In this document: positions 46,587 through 58,960 of the stretch, piece after piece
Layout: each line of letters begins with the position of its first letter
How positions within the stretch are numbered: position 1 is the first letter of the stretch
NCBI RefSeq assembly: GCF_000003815.2
Contig: NC_049989.1
Span: 4,683,141-4,747,140 of the forward strand
Reading direction: 5' to 3'
DNA from: Branchiostoma floridae
Taxonomy: Eukaryota; Chordata; Leptocardii; Amphioxiformes; Branchiostomatidae
DNA: 64,000 bases
Translations under genes and position numbers: made by a program
Notes under the pieces: generated by a model
The model's database searches: none
What the model was told of the DNA's origin: nothing
The model's input: only the letters and a program-made list of their open reading frames with translations

Positions 46587-48497
46587 AATGGGTCAAAATT
46601 GAAAAATCTAAATCCCCGTCCTCTTTTTGATAATTATGAGAAGCCTCGAAATCTATGATTGAAGAGGTGATGTTTTTATTGATGGGGCAAATCTATATTC
46701 AAATTTGTGGATGTTTTATTTACTTGGAATCTGTGGCTCGAAAATGAACTGTGAAGTGATCTTTTTAAGGTAATTGTCGGTATTTTATTTCCAATGTGTT
46801 GTAAAAAGGATTGTTGATTCAGTGTTTGGAATCAAGTGAATTTGTCACTTGAACCATGTGAAAGTTGAAAAAGAAAATTGTTGCACTTGATTGGTGGAAA
46901 TACTTCCTTGCAGTTCCCACGAGCACGATGCAATGCAAGTAGCATCTGCTAGGTGGTGTGACTGCATTCATACTGAGACAATCAGACGACAAATCCCATA
47001 ATTGAAAGCTACATGTGGTAACAAAAAGTATGAATAACTTTAAGACCTTTTAGTTGCTCAGCTTTACCTACAAGCGCTGCAAGGATTTGAAAACAACAAA
47101 AGCCATTTATTTGTTCCCAAATCTGCAAAAAGGGCCGTAAGTCCCTGGTCCATCGCACACTGGTATCATAATACAAATGTATAGTGCACCCCCACCCCCC
47201 AAGAAAGCATGGCCTAATGAGTGACGAATGAAGCATATAGGAAATATTATTAACTTCCCAACATCTTTGTGTACTGTACACTGTGCACATAACATTTTCA
47301 ATGGAATGAATGCTAAAGCTAAAAAGATATGGTAGATAAATTTCTGTCTTGCCAATACTTGCAATACAATCAAATGTTTGCAATATACCAGTAAACCCTG
47401 TCATACTGTAACCATGCAGCTTTGTGTGCTGCTTCAGTTGTGCCACTTTTGTACATGTATATTTATAAATATTCTAGTTTTGTATTGCCAATACATGTGT
47501 AAGAAATATAAATGTAAGTATACAAACATACTATATATTAAAAAGATTCATGTATCAAATTTATATCCTTTAAAAGTTGGATAGAATAAGAAAATTTAAA
47601 ATTTTAAGAAAGAGTTGGTTTAATTTTTGTGCTGGCTGTATTAGATTAGTTATGTTGTCCAAACCATTCTTTGTTTGGTGAGAAAACTTGAGGACCAACA
47701 CAAATTGTACAAGTTTTAATGTGGCTCAGAAATGTCAATGTTTCGTATGACACTGAGCAATAAAATGAAGATTGAAATTGCTTTAGCCTAGTGTACCTAA
47801 TTAGAAGTATGAATGTGTGAATTTAGGTCATATATGAAAATTGTGGATAAAGGAAATAATTTGAGATCAGACACAAACATATGAACAGTACAAAATGTTA
47901 CCCTTTCATGCCTTTTTAATGGCAAGTCACACACACGGTCATATTTGATAAGTCCCTCAAATACATATTCTCTTTCATCATTCCATCATAATCTTTTTAC
48001 CTTGATTCAACAGTATATATAAGCATTGGTAGAAATTTCAACTTCATATTGCTTTGAGGAATAGATGCACTGTTTGCAATAAACCTTCATGGAATGTAAA
48101 TGACATGATTTTCAATAGTTGTATAAGATAACGTTTCTTCAATTGTTCTTACAAATTCTGTACAAGACTAAAAAGCATTCCAGCAAAGACAAGTATGTTA
48201 CACATATTTACATAAAAAGCATTGTACGTAGACACTTCTAACTTCTATTGACTCCCAGTTTGCCAATGGAAATTTGGCACATAATTTATCAAATCTTGTA
48301 TCTGTATTTGTAGTCTTAGAGGCTAAAATTTCAGTTTGAATATTTAGGATAAAAAGTTTGTAAAAATGCTATCATTTAAAATCCAACAACATTCAAGACC
48401 TTTACTGGATGATTTATACAATTCAGCATGTGTAAAATTCAGAGGTTAAAAAACTTGGAGGTACAGTAACATATAAATTCTCTTCAGGTCAAAGTTG
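46587..48497. other. ORAI/MORN3 convergent intergenic region and UTRs
   Basis: AT-rich sequence that should hold the ORAI 3' UTR (plus) and MORN3 3' UTR (minus). No coding signal beyond repeats of short composition. A 145-codon minus-strand frame near 47.0-47.4 kb has no recognisable domain. Confidence 0.5.
47759..47764 (+). terminator. Candidate ORAI poly(A) signal
   Basis: AATAAA, about 1.17 kb after the ORAI stop, is the first canonical hexamer noticed in the 3' flank. There is no transcript support. Confidence 0.35.
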
Positions 48498-50994
48498 TCA
48501 TTCCTTTTCTTGAAGAAATGTTGCCTTGGCATCTTCTAAGACTTCTCCTGAGTCAGCAAGCGTTATCTGAGGATAAAAAGGGAATAGTGTTGATCAACTC
48601 AAAAGGTAGATGTGCTAGAGGATAACAACAGTAAGCAAAGAAAAGTATCTAAGGCATGATGTCGAGGCAATATCGCAGTACAAAAAAATTTCTAAATTAT
48701 GAAATTGTGTCCAACTCCAAGCCGAAAAGTAAATTTATTATGGTGTATAGTTACCTACCTTATAAACAATATAACAGACTCATTGATAAAGTTTAGACAT
48801 CTTAAGTTACTAAAGCAATTTCATAGATTTGTTAATGGTCAGACTCACACATTCCAGGTGGTATCTGCTATCTTTTGTCAGTGACGGAGAAAGGTACTCA
48901 TAAAGGTACTAACAAAAGTTCTCAGTCCCTGACAAAGGTAGTAAATACTACATGAAACATCTGACCGTTTACAAAATCTATCCAGTTGCTTGAGTCACTT
49001 CTATATTGTGTAACATGCTTTCTCGTGAGCCTTCACCTTAGGTATAGGGTAGACAGTAGGTGCAGGTGCCCCCTCCCTGCCGAAGTCCACCATGGTTCCA
49101 CACTTGGGCACATCCTCCACCCACACACCCTGGTACATCTGCCCCTTATCCAGGTAGAAAAACTTCCCCTCCCCATGCTTCTTCCCATCCTTCCAGTGGC
49201 CTTCATACCTGTTCTCATTGGCTGGAACAAAGAAAGATATCAGCTTTAAACTGTGCACATTATACTTTGCAACTACCCTGACTACATCACACCATGGAAC
49301 ACACACGCAAATGACTGTCTTTTACACCACAAAAAAGCACATGTGTAACACAGTGTTGCAACATCAAAAAAGACTAAAATGATTGTGTGCCTTTTTAGAT
49401 ACATGTAACCATAATACATGTCACTCCTGTGTCTTTCAGATGGGTGCACTCTTTTTCTCCCAATTGGTGCTAAGAGTAAGACGCACTATTCATTCATTTA
49501 TCTATATGTATTACTAGATATGCTAAAAGCATTCTGACTCACCTAGTCTGAGCATGCCCTCTCCATTCTGTTTGTCGTCATACCATTCCCCCTCGTATAT
49601 ACTGCCGTCTGCGTAGTACATGCGTCCCCATCCACTGCGCTTGTCTGCATACCATTCTCCCTCGTAGTAATCATCCTCTGAGTAGAAGTTTGTGCCATAA
49701 CCCTGCGAAATAATTGACAGTCATAATGGAAAAATTAGAACAATAAATTTGGTTCCTTTGAACTTGTTCAATAAATTTGATTTTCAATTACCATGTAAAC
49801 AATCGGGAAAGCAATCATTCTGAGAATTCCTATTCCTACAGCCAACTATATAGACCTGAATACATGGTATGCAAGGCTGTAGGGTACAACAGTGCATGTA
49901 CCCAATATGGCAATATTTGGGAGGCCAAGGTATCTCTATATGGTCTCAGACCTTGAAAAATGGTCCCAACCTAAAAGAGGTTGACATGAAGTCATGTATC
50001 TTCATCAACTTTTCCAAATTACTTCTAAAAACACTGAATAGTCTTCTATCTTTCTTCAACAGCATTGTACTTACATGCTTTTTGTCATTTTTCCACCCCC
50101 CTGAGTAGATTTTCTTGTACCCCCCACCTGGCAGGGGGGTGCTGTAGGTGCCGAAGCCGTTCCGCTTGCCAAACTTCCAGTCACCATCATAGATAGCGCC
50201 ATTCCTCTTCCACGTCTGGGTTCCTTTACCTGTTGTAATGTTATAGATGTCATGGTCAGCACAACAATGTAATAATAATATGATGTAAAATGGTTGAGTA
50301 ATGCTTCTATTACATTAATGATGTGTTGATGTGTGGTTAGAAATGTAACTAATGTAACATCATGTTTTTTTGTTGTTTTTATTTTGCTTTGTTAGGACAT
50401 ATCAAATCCAAGGTATTGCCACTATGGAATACCATTTGCAACTTGGGATTCAATACCATGTTACAATATGTTACTGAAAATTCCCAATCTTTCACAACCA
50501 GGCTATAAAAGGATGAATGCAAAATCCAAACTAATCAACCATGACAAAGAAACGATGTTCCAGATGTGCGAAACGTACTGAAACATGCACGCTTTTTTTA
50601 TTAATCAATGGTGTGATCAACATCTCCTAACCACAACAATGAATGATTGGTCTGGTAGTCATAAGTCTTGTGGTTAGCACAGACCGCTGGGGATAGATTT
50701 AAACCACCAACATATCTTGATCAAACTGAAGATGCAGCAATGTCGGCTTTCTTTGTTTAACCAAGTACGTCATTGGTATAACAGGTTAGAGAAACATGAA
50801 AAGTAGCGTTAACGTAACTAACGTACTAAGTATTCCGTTACCATCTTACCATGCTTCTTGTTGTCCAGCCATTCTCCTGTATATTGGTCGCCGTTTACAG
50901 AGTACACGGTGTGCCTGACGCCTGCTTTCTGCGCCTTGAAGTCCCAAGATTTCCACAATGGCTCTGTTGCTCTCGGGTGCTTCAAATGTGGCAT
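48498..50994 (-). CDS. MORN3: MORN repeat-containing protein 3, complete five-exon gene
   Basis: MORN3 is a small MORN-repeat protein linked to sperm and ciliated cells. Exons in transcription order are 50994-50850, 50229-50075, 49702-49543, 49221-49037 and 48566-48498. They total 714 bp, giving 237 residues against about 240 in human. It begins MPHLKHPRATEPLWKSWDFK and carries about seven MORN units (YTGEWLDNKKHGKG, YDGDWKFGKRNGFG, YSGGWKNDKKHGYG, YEGEWYADKRSGWG, YEGEWYDDKQNGEG, YEGHWKDGKKHGEG, YQGVW). The tail is CGTMVDFGREGAPAPT, PIPK, then LADSGEVLEDAKATF, as in vertebrate MORN3. All junctions are GT-AG and phases are consistent. Reading through the fourth exon gives an alternative tail ending near 49001, but the spliced tail matches the family. 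The start lies 655 bp from TMEM120 in head-to-head arrangement. Confidence 0.95.
48936..49000. mobile_element. MITE family F, right end, in MORN3 last intron
   Basis: The segment acatgaaacatctgaccgtt and atccagttgcttgagtcact matches the right half of the element at 17381. It lies within about 40 bp of the donor of the MORN3 exon at 49037-49221. Confidence 0.55.
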
Positions 50995-51649
50995 CTTCGT
51001 TGTCCAAGAAAGTACAGTTCAACTCCTGAAAATTCTGGACGTGGACGTTGCAGAGCAGTTCGCAATCTCGAAGTAAACAGAAGTAAACAGAAGTAAACAG
51101 GCAAACGCTATTCTAATTCTTCCTCACAATCGTAATGACTTTAAGCAATCTCTAAAAAATCTTCAAACTCAAACTGTGTCGAATAAATGCTTCTGATCTG
51201 TCAAAATCCAAGAAAATGTCTCCCTTTGTGAATGATCAGGAAGCTAAACAAAGTTTGGGCGGCCATGGCAACACCCCTCGTCACGTATGACCTCTGACCT
51301 ATATGTGAACCCCAGGGACTTTGCTGTCTTCTGTATATGCTGCCTGAAATAAGAAATAATTCTCAACATCACTGTGAGAATCTTTCGATACAATATCATA
51401 AAATACCATAAAATTTAAAACAAACATAATTAGGCAGTATGTATGAATACATTTTATCAAACAGCGATAAAAAAATGTATCATGGTTTTAGGCACAGATT
51501 GTGGAATCGTGAGACAGCTGTGTACCAAATGCGAAAGGTCCCAGATCATCAGCTTTGCTCGCGCTTCGTCGTGACCAGTTGTCTTGAGTATGCTCTGAAG
51601 TCTTCAACATTTCTATTTTCTGCCACATTTAACCACTTTTCCCATAGCC
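50995..51649. promoter_or_regulatory. Putative bidirectional promoter of MORN3 and TMEM120 with RFX X-box-like site
   Basis: The two start codons face away from each other with 655 bp between them, so both promoters must overlap here or lie very close. At 51259-51272 the sequence is GCGGCCATGGCAAC. This fits the RFX X-box consensus (GTNRCC, 0-3 bases, RGYAAC) with one mismatch in the first half and a perfect second half. RFX factors control ciliary and sperm-axoneme genes, which suits MORN3. A TCACGTATGACCTCTGACCT stretch follows at about 51281 and resembles a nuclear-receptor half-site cluster. Transcription start sites were not determined. Confidence 0.5.
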
Positions 51650-54600
51650 ATGGACGTCCTGGACAGTCTAGACACCGACCACAGCTTCTCCAGCCATATG
51701 GAAGAATGGGACTCCATGACCGAGGAGTACAAACAACTGGAGGTAAGTCTGTGGGTGACGACGTACTTCGACTTTGCCATAGAACCAGAACTTCGGCCCT
51801 TCATAACCATAAGTACAGAAGATTACCGAACTGAATCTGAGTTTAGTTGAGGGGATCTTCAGGACAGATTCGCAAACATGAATTATATGCTAAACTGAAT
51901 TATCAATCATCGAAACATTCATCCGTAATACAGAGCTAGAGATATAAACTTCTTAAAAAATCAATTTGCTCATCTTCATATCCTCTGTATGGAAGAGGAA
52001 TCTACAACGTTTAATCTTTCTTTCTTCTTTCGTTATCACCACCTGTGTCGTTAATGTGTGCCCTTTGCTTGACCCTGAGTTGCATCACTCTGAGTCCTGT
52101 ATAATCTGAGCTGTGAGTGTATGTGTTGTGATTAAACATATCATCTGATGATACAACATCCTGTAGTGTTCTACCCAGAGAAAACGAGCTGAAGGAAGTG
52201 TTCATCACTTCATGCAAGAATCCATCCAGTTATTGTAACTCTACAAAGGTTTGCTGCAATAAAAGTGTGGGGGTGGGGCTTAATTGAAATAACTGGTGAT
52301 GCACTAGCCTGGAGTCCAGCCTTGGTGTGCATATAGTCGCTCCTCGAAGGTACGCTTCCACCAACAAGGGTACCTTTGGGGACCGACTAAAAGCACAACA
52401 AGGCTGGACTCCAGGCTAGTGATGGACTGATGTCCTGTCATACTGTTTGGAGTGCAGTATTTTGGATTATTTCCAAGCAGATGTATAAGTATACCTCAAT
52501 GTGACCCCCAAACTATCATCTCAATGTAACCTTGTTTTACAAGCTACAGTCAAAATATGTATTGCTCACCAAATTACAATTAAATTGGTTAGCAAGGGGG
52601 AAATAGTATAACAGATTTTTGCATGCGTCATGCATATCTTTTCCTCCTTCAGATAACAATGTATAGCCTTCAGTATTAAAAAAAAATGACAAAGTCTTTA
52701 ATATGATCAACATGGTTGGGAGGCCAAAAGGCCATTTAAAATTAGCCTGGTTGCCACTACAGCTAGGTTTACCTGCAAAGCTGGTTGCTCATCTCAAGGT
52801 TGGTGAACCTACCCAGTATGGTATCCAGCCTGATTACACAGTAATGAGGTCTGCTATCTCGTCACACCTGTGTACTGGGTGTTGTATTTGATCATCCTGA
52901 TTGTGCCAGTGGGTGATATATCATACAGTATGATAACATGACAAGATAACGGCCCCATCTTCTCTTGGAGATTACCTGCTTGATGGCCTGGAATGGGACA
53001 GGATTATGTTTAAGCTGGTACATACATTGTAAGCCAGCTACTTTGTTGTTCACCCAGAAGAGTAGTTAGCCTGATTTAATGTCGCTTCTAGCAGCCCGCA
53101 CAACATCCGCCGGCCTCCTAGAGCCAGTAACAGCCCCGGACAGCAGAGTTTGTGTCACACAGACTAGTCTGTAGTTGTTTCAAGCAGAAAAGTACTGAAC
53201 CTACATGTAAGGTGGTACACTCATGAAATAGATTTTTGTCTATCCTCCTATTATCATTACCTCCCAGCAGTGTGATTGTCTACTTTTCTATATCTAAGGC
53301 AGGAAATATAATCTCAACAGGTTCCCTTTGATAGCAAATCTTTTGTTCTTTGTACTATAGTAACATTGGCATTTGTTGACCCCTATTGTAATCTGGAAAT
53401 CTAAACAGGCAAGTTTGTGCTGAACTTTGTATTCAGATTCAGAGTGACCTTAATTTCCTAATACAGAACTCTCTATGGTCTCCACACTTAGCCAATGTGA
53501 TCATTGGCATACAAAACCCTTTATGTATAATCCAACATTGCAATATCTCTATGAATGTGCACCTGTTTCTGAACATTGCACTATAAAACCTATAGCAGAA
53601 ATGGACCAGGTTTTGTTGATCTAAATGAATGACTATATTTGCTCCGACCTGATAAACCTGTCCCACATTTAGTAGTGAAGTGCTTTGTTGTTTCTCCTCT
53701 CCAAGCAGCAGGGCAATGCTAATTGACCCTCTGTTAGGAGCTACCCATATTTACACAGTCTTTTATTTTAAACACAGAACAGCATTGATGTCAAATCATT
53801 TTGATTAAGCATTGGTTGAAGCAGGTTTCTGTCAGAAATGGTTGTTAGGGTATGAACTGATTTATCTCTGTCTTTAACAGGAGGAACACAAAGCTTACAA
53901 ACAGAAGGTGGAAGAACTGAAGAACCTGCAGAACAAGCTGGGAACATCCATCAAAAAACAAAGGAAGGACCTCTTGCAATTGTCAGAAAAACTGCAGGGG
54001 TAAGACATTTCTTTGTCAAATTTGTGCACAGTTTTAGAACATTTGAATGGATTAAGTGATGATAACTATGTATTTCTGTAAAGCTCTTTTAATTAAAGTT
54101 TTATTGTGTTTCTTTAATCTTAGATACTTGTAGCCAGTAGGAGGTTGTTTGTTTTCTTGACATCATGTTTTACTTGACACACTATAGGTGCGATGTTCCA
54201 GCAGAATACAGGAGTAGAATGTCAGACATTACAGAAAAGATGAAGGAAAGGAGCGAGGTGTTCCGAGAGATCGAGGCTTTCCTACCAAAAGACAACGGGT
54301 GAGAAACCTTTGTTATCATCTACCCCAGGTCAACGTCCTTGCCCAGATGTGTACTGTACCAGTGCAATGGCAAAGTGGGTAGAGTGTTTGCCTTGTTGTA
54401 GGCTGCGAGTTTGATCCTTGACCTAGGCATACCAATGACTTTGAAAATGGTACATTCTGTTTTCTATGCTTAGCACTCAGCATTTGGTGAATATCATAGT
54501 TTATCTAGTCCCAGGCAATGCTGTACTGATTGTAAAACTATGGGCCAATGTCTTTGAAACAAATGGGAGATGCACCCTCTGCGCCATCTGGTGTGGGAAG

Positions 54601-57600
54601 GACTTATCTTAACTACAGATTCATAATGTATCGGAGAAAATGACCATCTTATACATATGAAAACATATGAGAATAGTAATACTCTCCAAGCAGAGGTTGG
54701 TGGGAAAAATCGTGACCTTTTCCTTTCATAATTAAAGAAAAACACCAAAGAAAGGTGGGAAGGCCGGTCCAAAAAAAAATTATGAAAGGAAAAGGTCATG
54801 AAGGTCTGCTTGGAGAGTAAATAGTTAGACAATATTGCTGTAGTACTGTATTGTATTGATCATGTTTTGTATACTGTACTTACTCTTGCCAAAATCCCTC
54901 ACCAAATACAGCATCTTCCTGAACACAACCCTGGGACGCATCAATGTCACCATGTTCAGCAAGTCTGCCAAGTAAGTACACAGATGTTATCATATCTTAG
55001 CCTGGGTACCAACCTATTTCTACCGGGGCTCCTTGCAAAATATTTTTTTTAGGACAGCGAGTACAAGGAGCCCCGGTAGAAAGAGGATGGTACCCCGGGT
55101 AGTCATATCTATGTTTGTGACAGTACTCAACATTTTGGACTAAATTGTTAGCAGTGACACCAAGTTGCAGAGTAAAGTAAACCAGTCATTATTGTTCTGA
55201 AGAAGGTGAGAGATGGTCACCAAAATGTTACTCCTTGGTTGGGAATAGAGAACTTTTTTCAAGTACAGGTTAGTGCAAACGTTTAGGAAACATACCTGTC
55301 CAGTTGAGGTTTTGTCAACTTTGTTAGAGGGAAACTGTTTAGGTGGACTAACCTGAACAAGAATATGGCGTTTAGACCACTTCTTGTTGATATGGATCCC
55401 TCTCTAATCACCATTGGAAAAGTCAACAGTATACATTTTTTTGTAATTGCTCAGATGTAAAGGGACTTATCCATATTCCTCACATACACTCTAAATGTTT
55501 ACTCAGATTTATTAGTTCATATCACTTTAACAAAGTTTCATGTCATCTCACATGGAAAGATACTGAATATTTGTTGGTCTTCTGATATCAGTTTGTCTGT
55601 ATTTCAGGCACAGGTACAAGGAGGAGTATGAGAAGTTCAAGTTCGTGATGACAATCATCATGCTGTTTTTGTCCTTAACCCTGAGATTCGTTCTAGAGTC
55701 CAGGTATGAGAAGTATGGAGAAGACTTGTTTTCTTATGTTGTAATATTTACAGCTATTAAGATTAAGCTGGGGCTCAAATTTTAGGAACCAGCAATATCA
55801 CCGTTTCTACCTGTTGTAATCAATAGAAGTGTAACTCTGCAGAAGTATATTAAAACAAACATGTAGCTACTAATAATGGAATATACAAGTCTCCCATAGA
55901 CTTTTTTCTGGATAGTCGTACTCTGGATAGTCGTACACAGAAACTGTTCCAGTAATATAGAGGAAAACAACAACAATTTGAGTTGTCTACCTACATTAAC
56001 TGTGTAATGACTTCTGTACTATTTTCTGTCCTCAGAGTTGGTGATGCCATTTTCCACTTCCTGCTGGTGTGGTACTACTGTACCCTGACCCTGAGGGAGA
56101 GCATACTTATTGTCAATGGTTCCAGGTCAGTACATGTCTTCCTTTGTCTTGGACTTAAGAACACGTAGTACATGTACTGAAAAAGTGACCTTTGGGAAAA
56201 GAATCAATCCATCACTTGGTGTGGAAATGCAGATTACATTTGAAAGGAAAAAGTGATGTTTTAGTTTTACAACCATTTCGAGTCGTATTCAGCTGTTCGA
56301 AAGGGTATGTCACCCCGTAAGCTCGTCGACTGATGATGATGATGACGAAGTTGTTTGTTGTTATATGTTCATTGTTATAATGATAGTCAGGAACAACATA
56401 GATATGTTTTGATTTCATATTCCTGTGTAGAATCAAAGGCTGGTGGGTGGCCCATCACTACATCTCCACCTACCTGACTGGTGTGGGCCTGACCTGGCCA
56501 GACAGCACCACCTATCACCTCTTCAGAGACCAGTACATGGACTTTTCTATCTACTTAAGTATGTATTTATCAATACTTTCTGCCTTTTGCTACCATATGA
56601 TGTTCCTGTTGTAGTTTATAGGCTACCTTGCTTAATCAATTTCTCAGATACATGTACATTGATGAAAGCATTGTTTGTATTGTATTGTAAAATACACTCG
56701 GGCTAGTACATATTACTTGCTGCAATCTAAATGACATTTTTCTATGTATTTTCACTTCCAGCAATAGAATTCTTTGATTATTGGCACAATTTCTCTGTGT
56801 TGACCATGCTTGATGCCATGACTGCTGAAATAACAAGCACTGTACTAGTATGTCAAAATCTCACCCCTAGAAAATCTTACTTGCCAATCAGGCAAGTGGG
56901 GTAGGACATGTGCTTGCCCAATCAGAACTTTCACTTGCCTTAGATAATCGGACTAGTTGACTTGTCCAACCCTATGAAAGATAGACATTCAGGTAATAGG
57001 ATATGCAAGCTAGCAATTATGCAAGCATCAGGATAGATTTTGGAAAATTTCCAAAGTCTAACCAGTTGTTGGAGTAACTGTTACCTTGCCTTACAGTTTC
57101 TGAACTATTTGACAGTCAGCTTGATTGCTATTGGTAAAAGATTTGTAAGTAACTGTCTCTTCCTTCCGTGCAGGTTTTGTTCAGATCTTACAGTACTACT
57201 ACCAGAGTGGGTGTTTGTACAGGCTGAGGGCACTAGGAGAGAGGCACAACATGGACATCACAGTGGGTAGGTACAAACTGTAATGTTACAACTTTATATT
57301 CGTACACAAAGTAAAGTGCTTATGAACAAGCCTTCATACAGTTTGCTGATCTATATCAAGTTGAAATGTGCCTAAGATGTATGCACTGGCACTTGATCAT
57401 AGGCTAAAGTTACTATTCTGGTATGGAAGTTAGTGGATGCTACATCAGCTAACCATGTTCTATCTTATTTCATCTTACTTAGAGGGTTTCCAGACCTGGA
57501 TGTGGAGGGGACTGAAGTTCCTGCTTCCTTTTGTGTACCTAGGACATGTGAGTATGGCTAACTTTCACCACTTCACCTCTGACCCCATCCAATAATGCTC

Positions 57601-58653
57601 AACAGTACAAAAATGTCTTAGCCTGGGTACCGTCCTCCGTAAGTACCCCTTGCTCAATCCTTTTGCTGGCTAACCACAGATTAGCCACTGAAAAGATTGA
57701 GCCAGTGGTCACTACAGGATAGTGCACAGGCAAAAATGTGTAACAATACCAAGAAGACAGTGACATTGCGTTGTGTCTGTGCTATAGACTTGAGTGAGTG
57801 GAAACCATTGAAAAGACTATATAATTGACAAGAGCCATAGTGCTTTGCGTGTTTTTACTTTGTATGTGTGCACCGTCTAGCGACACACAGTGGAAATACT
57901 GCGCAAGGTACTCCCTAAACAAGGTCGAGTTAATGAGGTATAATTGACAAGAGCCTTCACTAAGTCCTGATTCTTGTTTTGTTTTCAGTTCTTCCAGCTG
58001 TACAATGCCTACACACTGTACCAGCTCTCTCTGTTGCCGGAATGTGAGGAATGGCAGGTAGGTCGTGGTTAGAAATGATCAAACCTGCAATGTTTGAGTT
58101 AGCCACTAGATGGCTCTCGAGGATGACTAACTTTATCTATACTCCTGTATCAAAATTGGAATTAATTAAGTTGCACCAATGGTCTAAAGTCAACCTGTAT
58201 TTTTCTGGTGTGTTTGCAGACATACTTTTTCTGCTTAGGAAGACTTGGACACTATTGTGATTTGTGGTTTAGAGACTAACATTTTCAGCAGTTAGGCAAT
58301 ATAGACAAAGGAGTTCACAGATCTCATAGTCGTACAACTATTGTTGGCACCAATGAGTTAGGGAGAATTGTTCTTTCCTGCTGCCTGGTTTTGAGTACTC
58401 CATAGTTAGGCAAGAATGCACATATACATCTTACTAAAAGCTTACATTTCTATCCCCTCTTGTTTGTTAGGTTCTCATGATGAGTGCGACATTTTTTGTC
58501 TTGTTCCTGGGAAATTCTATCAGCACCTGGGGCACCGTTGCGAACAAGCTCGGAGACAAGTCCCACGAGCAGCGCCTCAGGCGCCAGAGCCTGTATCAGC
58601 TGGAAAAGTGCAAGAAACCCGACAGTTCAGGACTCCATCATCATAGGGACTAG
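51650..58653 (+). CDS. TMEM120: TMEM120 (TACAN-like) membrane protein, complete eleven-exon gene
   Basis: TMEM120A/B are six-helix nuclear-envelope/ER membrane proteins with an N-terminal coiled coil; TMEM120A (TACAN) binds coenzyme A and its proposed ion-channel role is disputed. Exons: 51650-51742, 53881-53999, 54188-54298, 54912-54971, 55608-55703, 56036-56125, 56431-56558, 57174-57266, 57483-57547, 57989-58057, 58471-58653. They total 1107 bp (368 residues) in consistent phase. The start [20 protein letters not shown] leads to a charged coiled coil. Family blocks follow in order: [91 protein letters not shown] and [13 protein letters not shown]. Vertebrates have two paralogues; only one copy is seen here. 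Introns hold transposons, including a SINE-like element and two TIR elements. Confidence 0.95.
52303..52419. mobile_element. MITE family E in TMEM120 intron 1
   Basis: Perfectly inverted arms ctagcctggagtccagcctt and aaggctggactccaggctag enclose an inner pair (aaggtac and gtacctt). No clear target duplication. Confidence 0.8.
54360..54445 (+). repeat. tRNA-derived SINE head in TMEM120 intron 3
   Basis: TGGCAAAGTGGG (54368-54379) fits the Pol III A box and GAGTTTGATCC (54408-54418) fits the B box with one mismatch. Their spacing is tRNA-like. No functional tRNA fold is claimed. Confidence 0.5.
54681..54819. mobile_element. MITE family B in TMEM120 intron 3
   Basis: Ends actctccaagcagaggttgg and ggtctgcttggagagt are inverted. 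The inner arms gaccttttcctttcataatt and its complement also pair. It lies in the intron between exons ending at 54298 and starting at 54912. Confidence 0.82.
54998..55101. mobile_element. MITE family D in TMEM120 intron 4
   Basis: Same termini as the element at 13251 (tagcctgggtacc, ctaccggggctcc and the mirrored end). Perfect 8-bp repeats TCATATCT lie at 54990-54997 and 55103-55110. Confidence 0.88.
56985..57082. mobile_element. MITE family F-like fragment in TMEM120 intron 7
   Basis: It shares gacattcaggtaataggata with the left flank of the element at 17381 (gacattcaggtaataagata). It ends accagttgttggagtaactg, like the family terminus. Confidence 0.55.
57619..57710. mobile_element. Degenerate family D-like fragment in TMEM120 intron 9
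   Basis: It begins tagcctgggtaccgtcctcc like family D. It then continues into an imperfect hairpin (gctcaatccttttgctggct against agccactgaaaagattgagc). Right terminus not recognised. Confidence 0.45.
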
Positions 58654-58655
58654 AG

Positions 58656-58960
58656 CAGCCAACCACGGCTTCATCAGTAGCCAACCACAGCTCCACGAGC
58701 ACGGGCTGGAGCAGCCAAACACAGGGTCAGCACAGACTGCAGCAACCAATCACAGGCTTCCACCAGCACCAAGACTACAGCAACCAATCACAGGGCTCAG
58801 CACGAACAAAATCAACCAATCACTGGACTCACCAGCACAGAGACGAGATCAGCCAACAACTACTACTACTACCAGTACTACTACAGGGCTCAGCACAGAG
58901 ACTAGATCAGCCAATCACAGACAGTACAGAGAATGGAGCAACCAATCAGAATTTGTTTGT
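58656..58960 (+). repeat. Irregular repeat in TMEM120 3' untranslated region
   Basis: Immediately after the stop, aaccaatcacaggct, accaatcacagggctcagca and related units recur at 20-50 bp spacing. They include a short tactactac run. A 163-codon overlapping frame here is a repeat artefact. Confidence 0.7.

Noticed and set aside
47009-47446. 145-codon minus-strand frame between ORAI and MORN3
   Set aside because: Low-complexity, Cys/His-rich composition typical of a chance frame in AT-rich UTR sequence, and no family resemblance.
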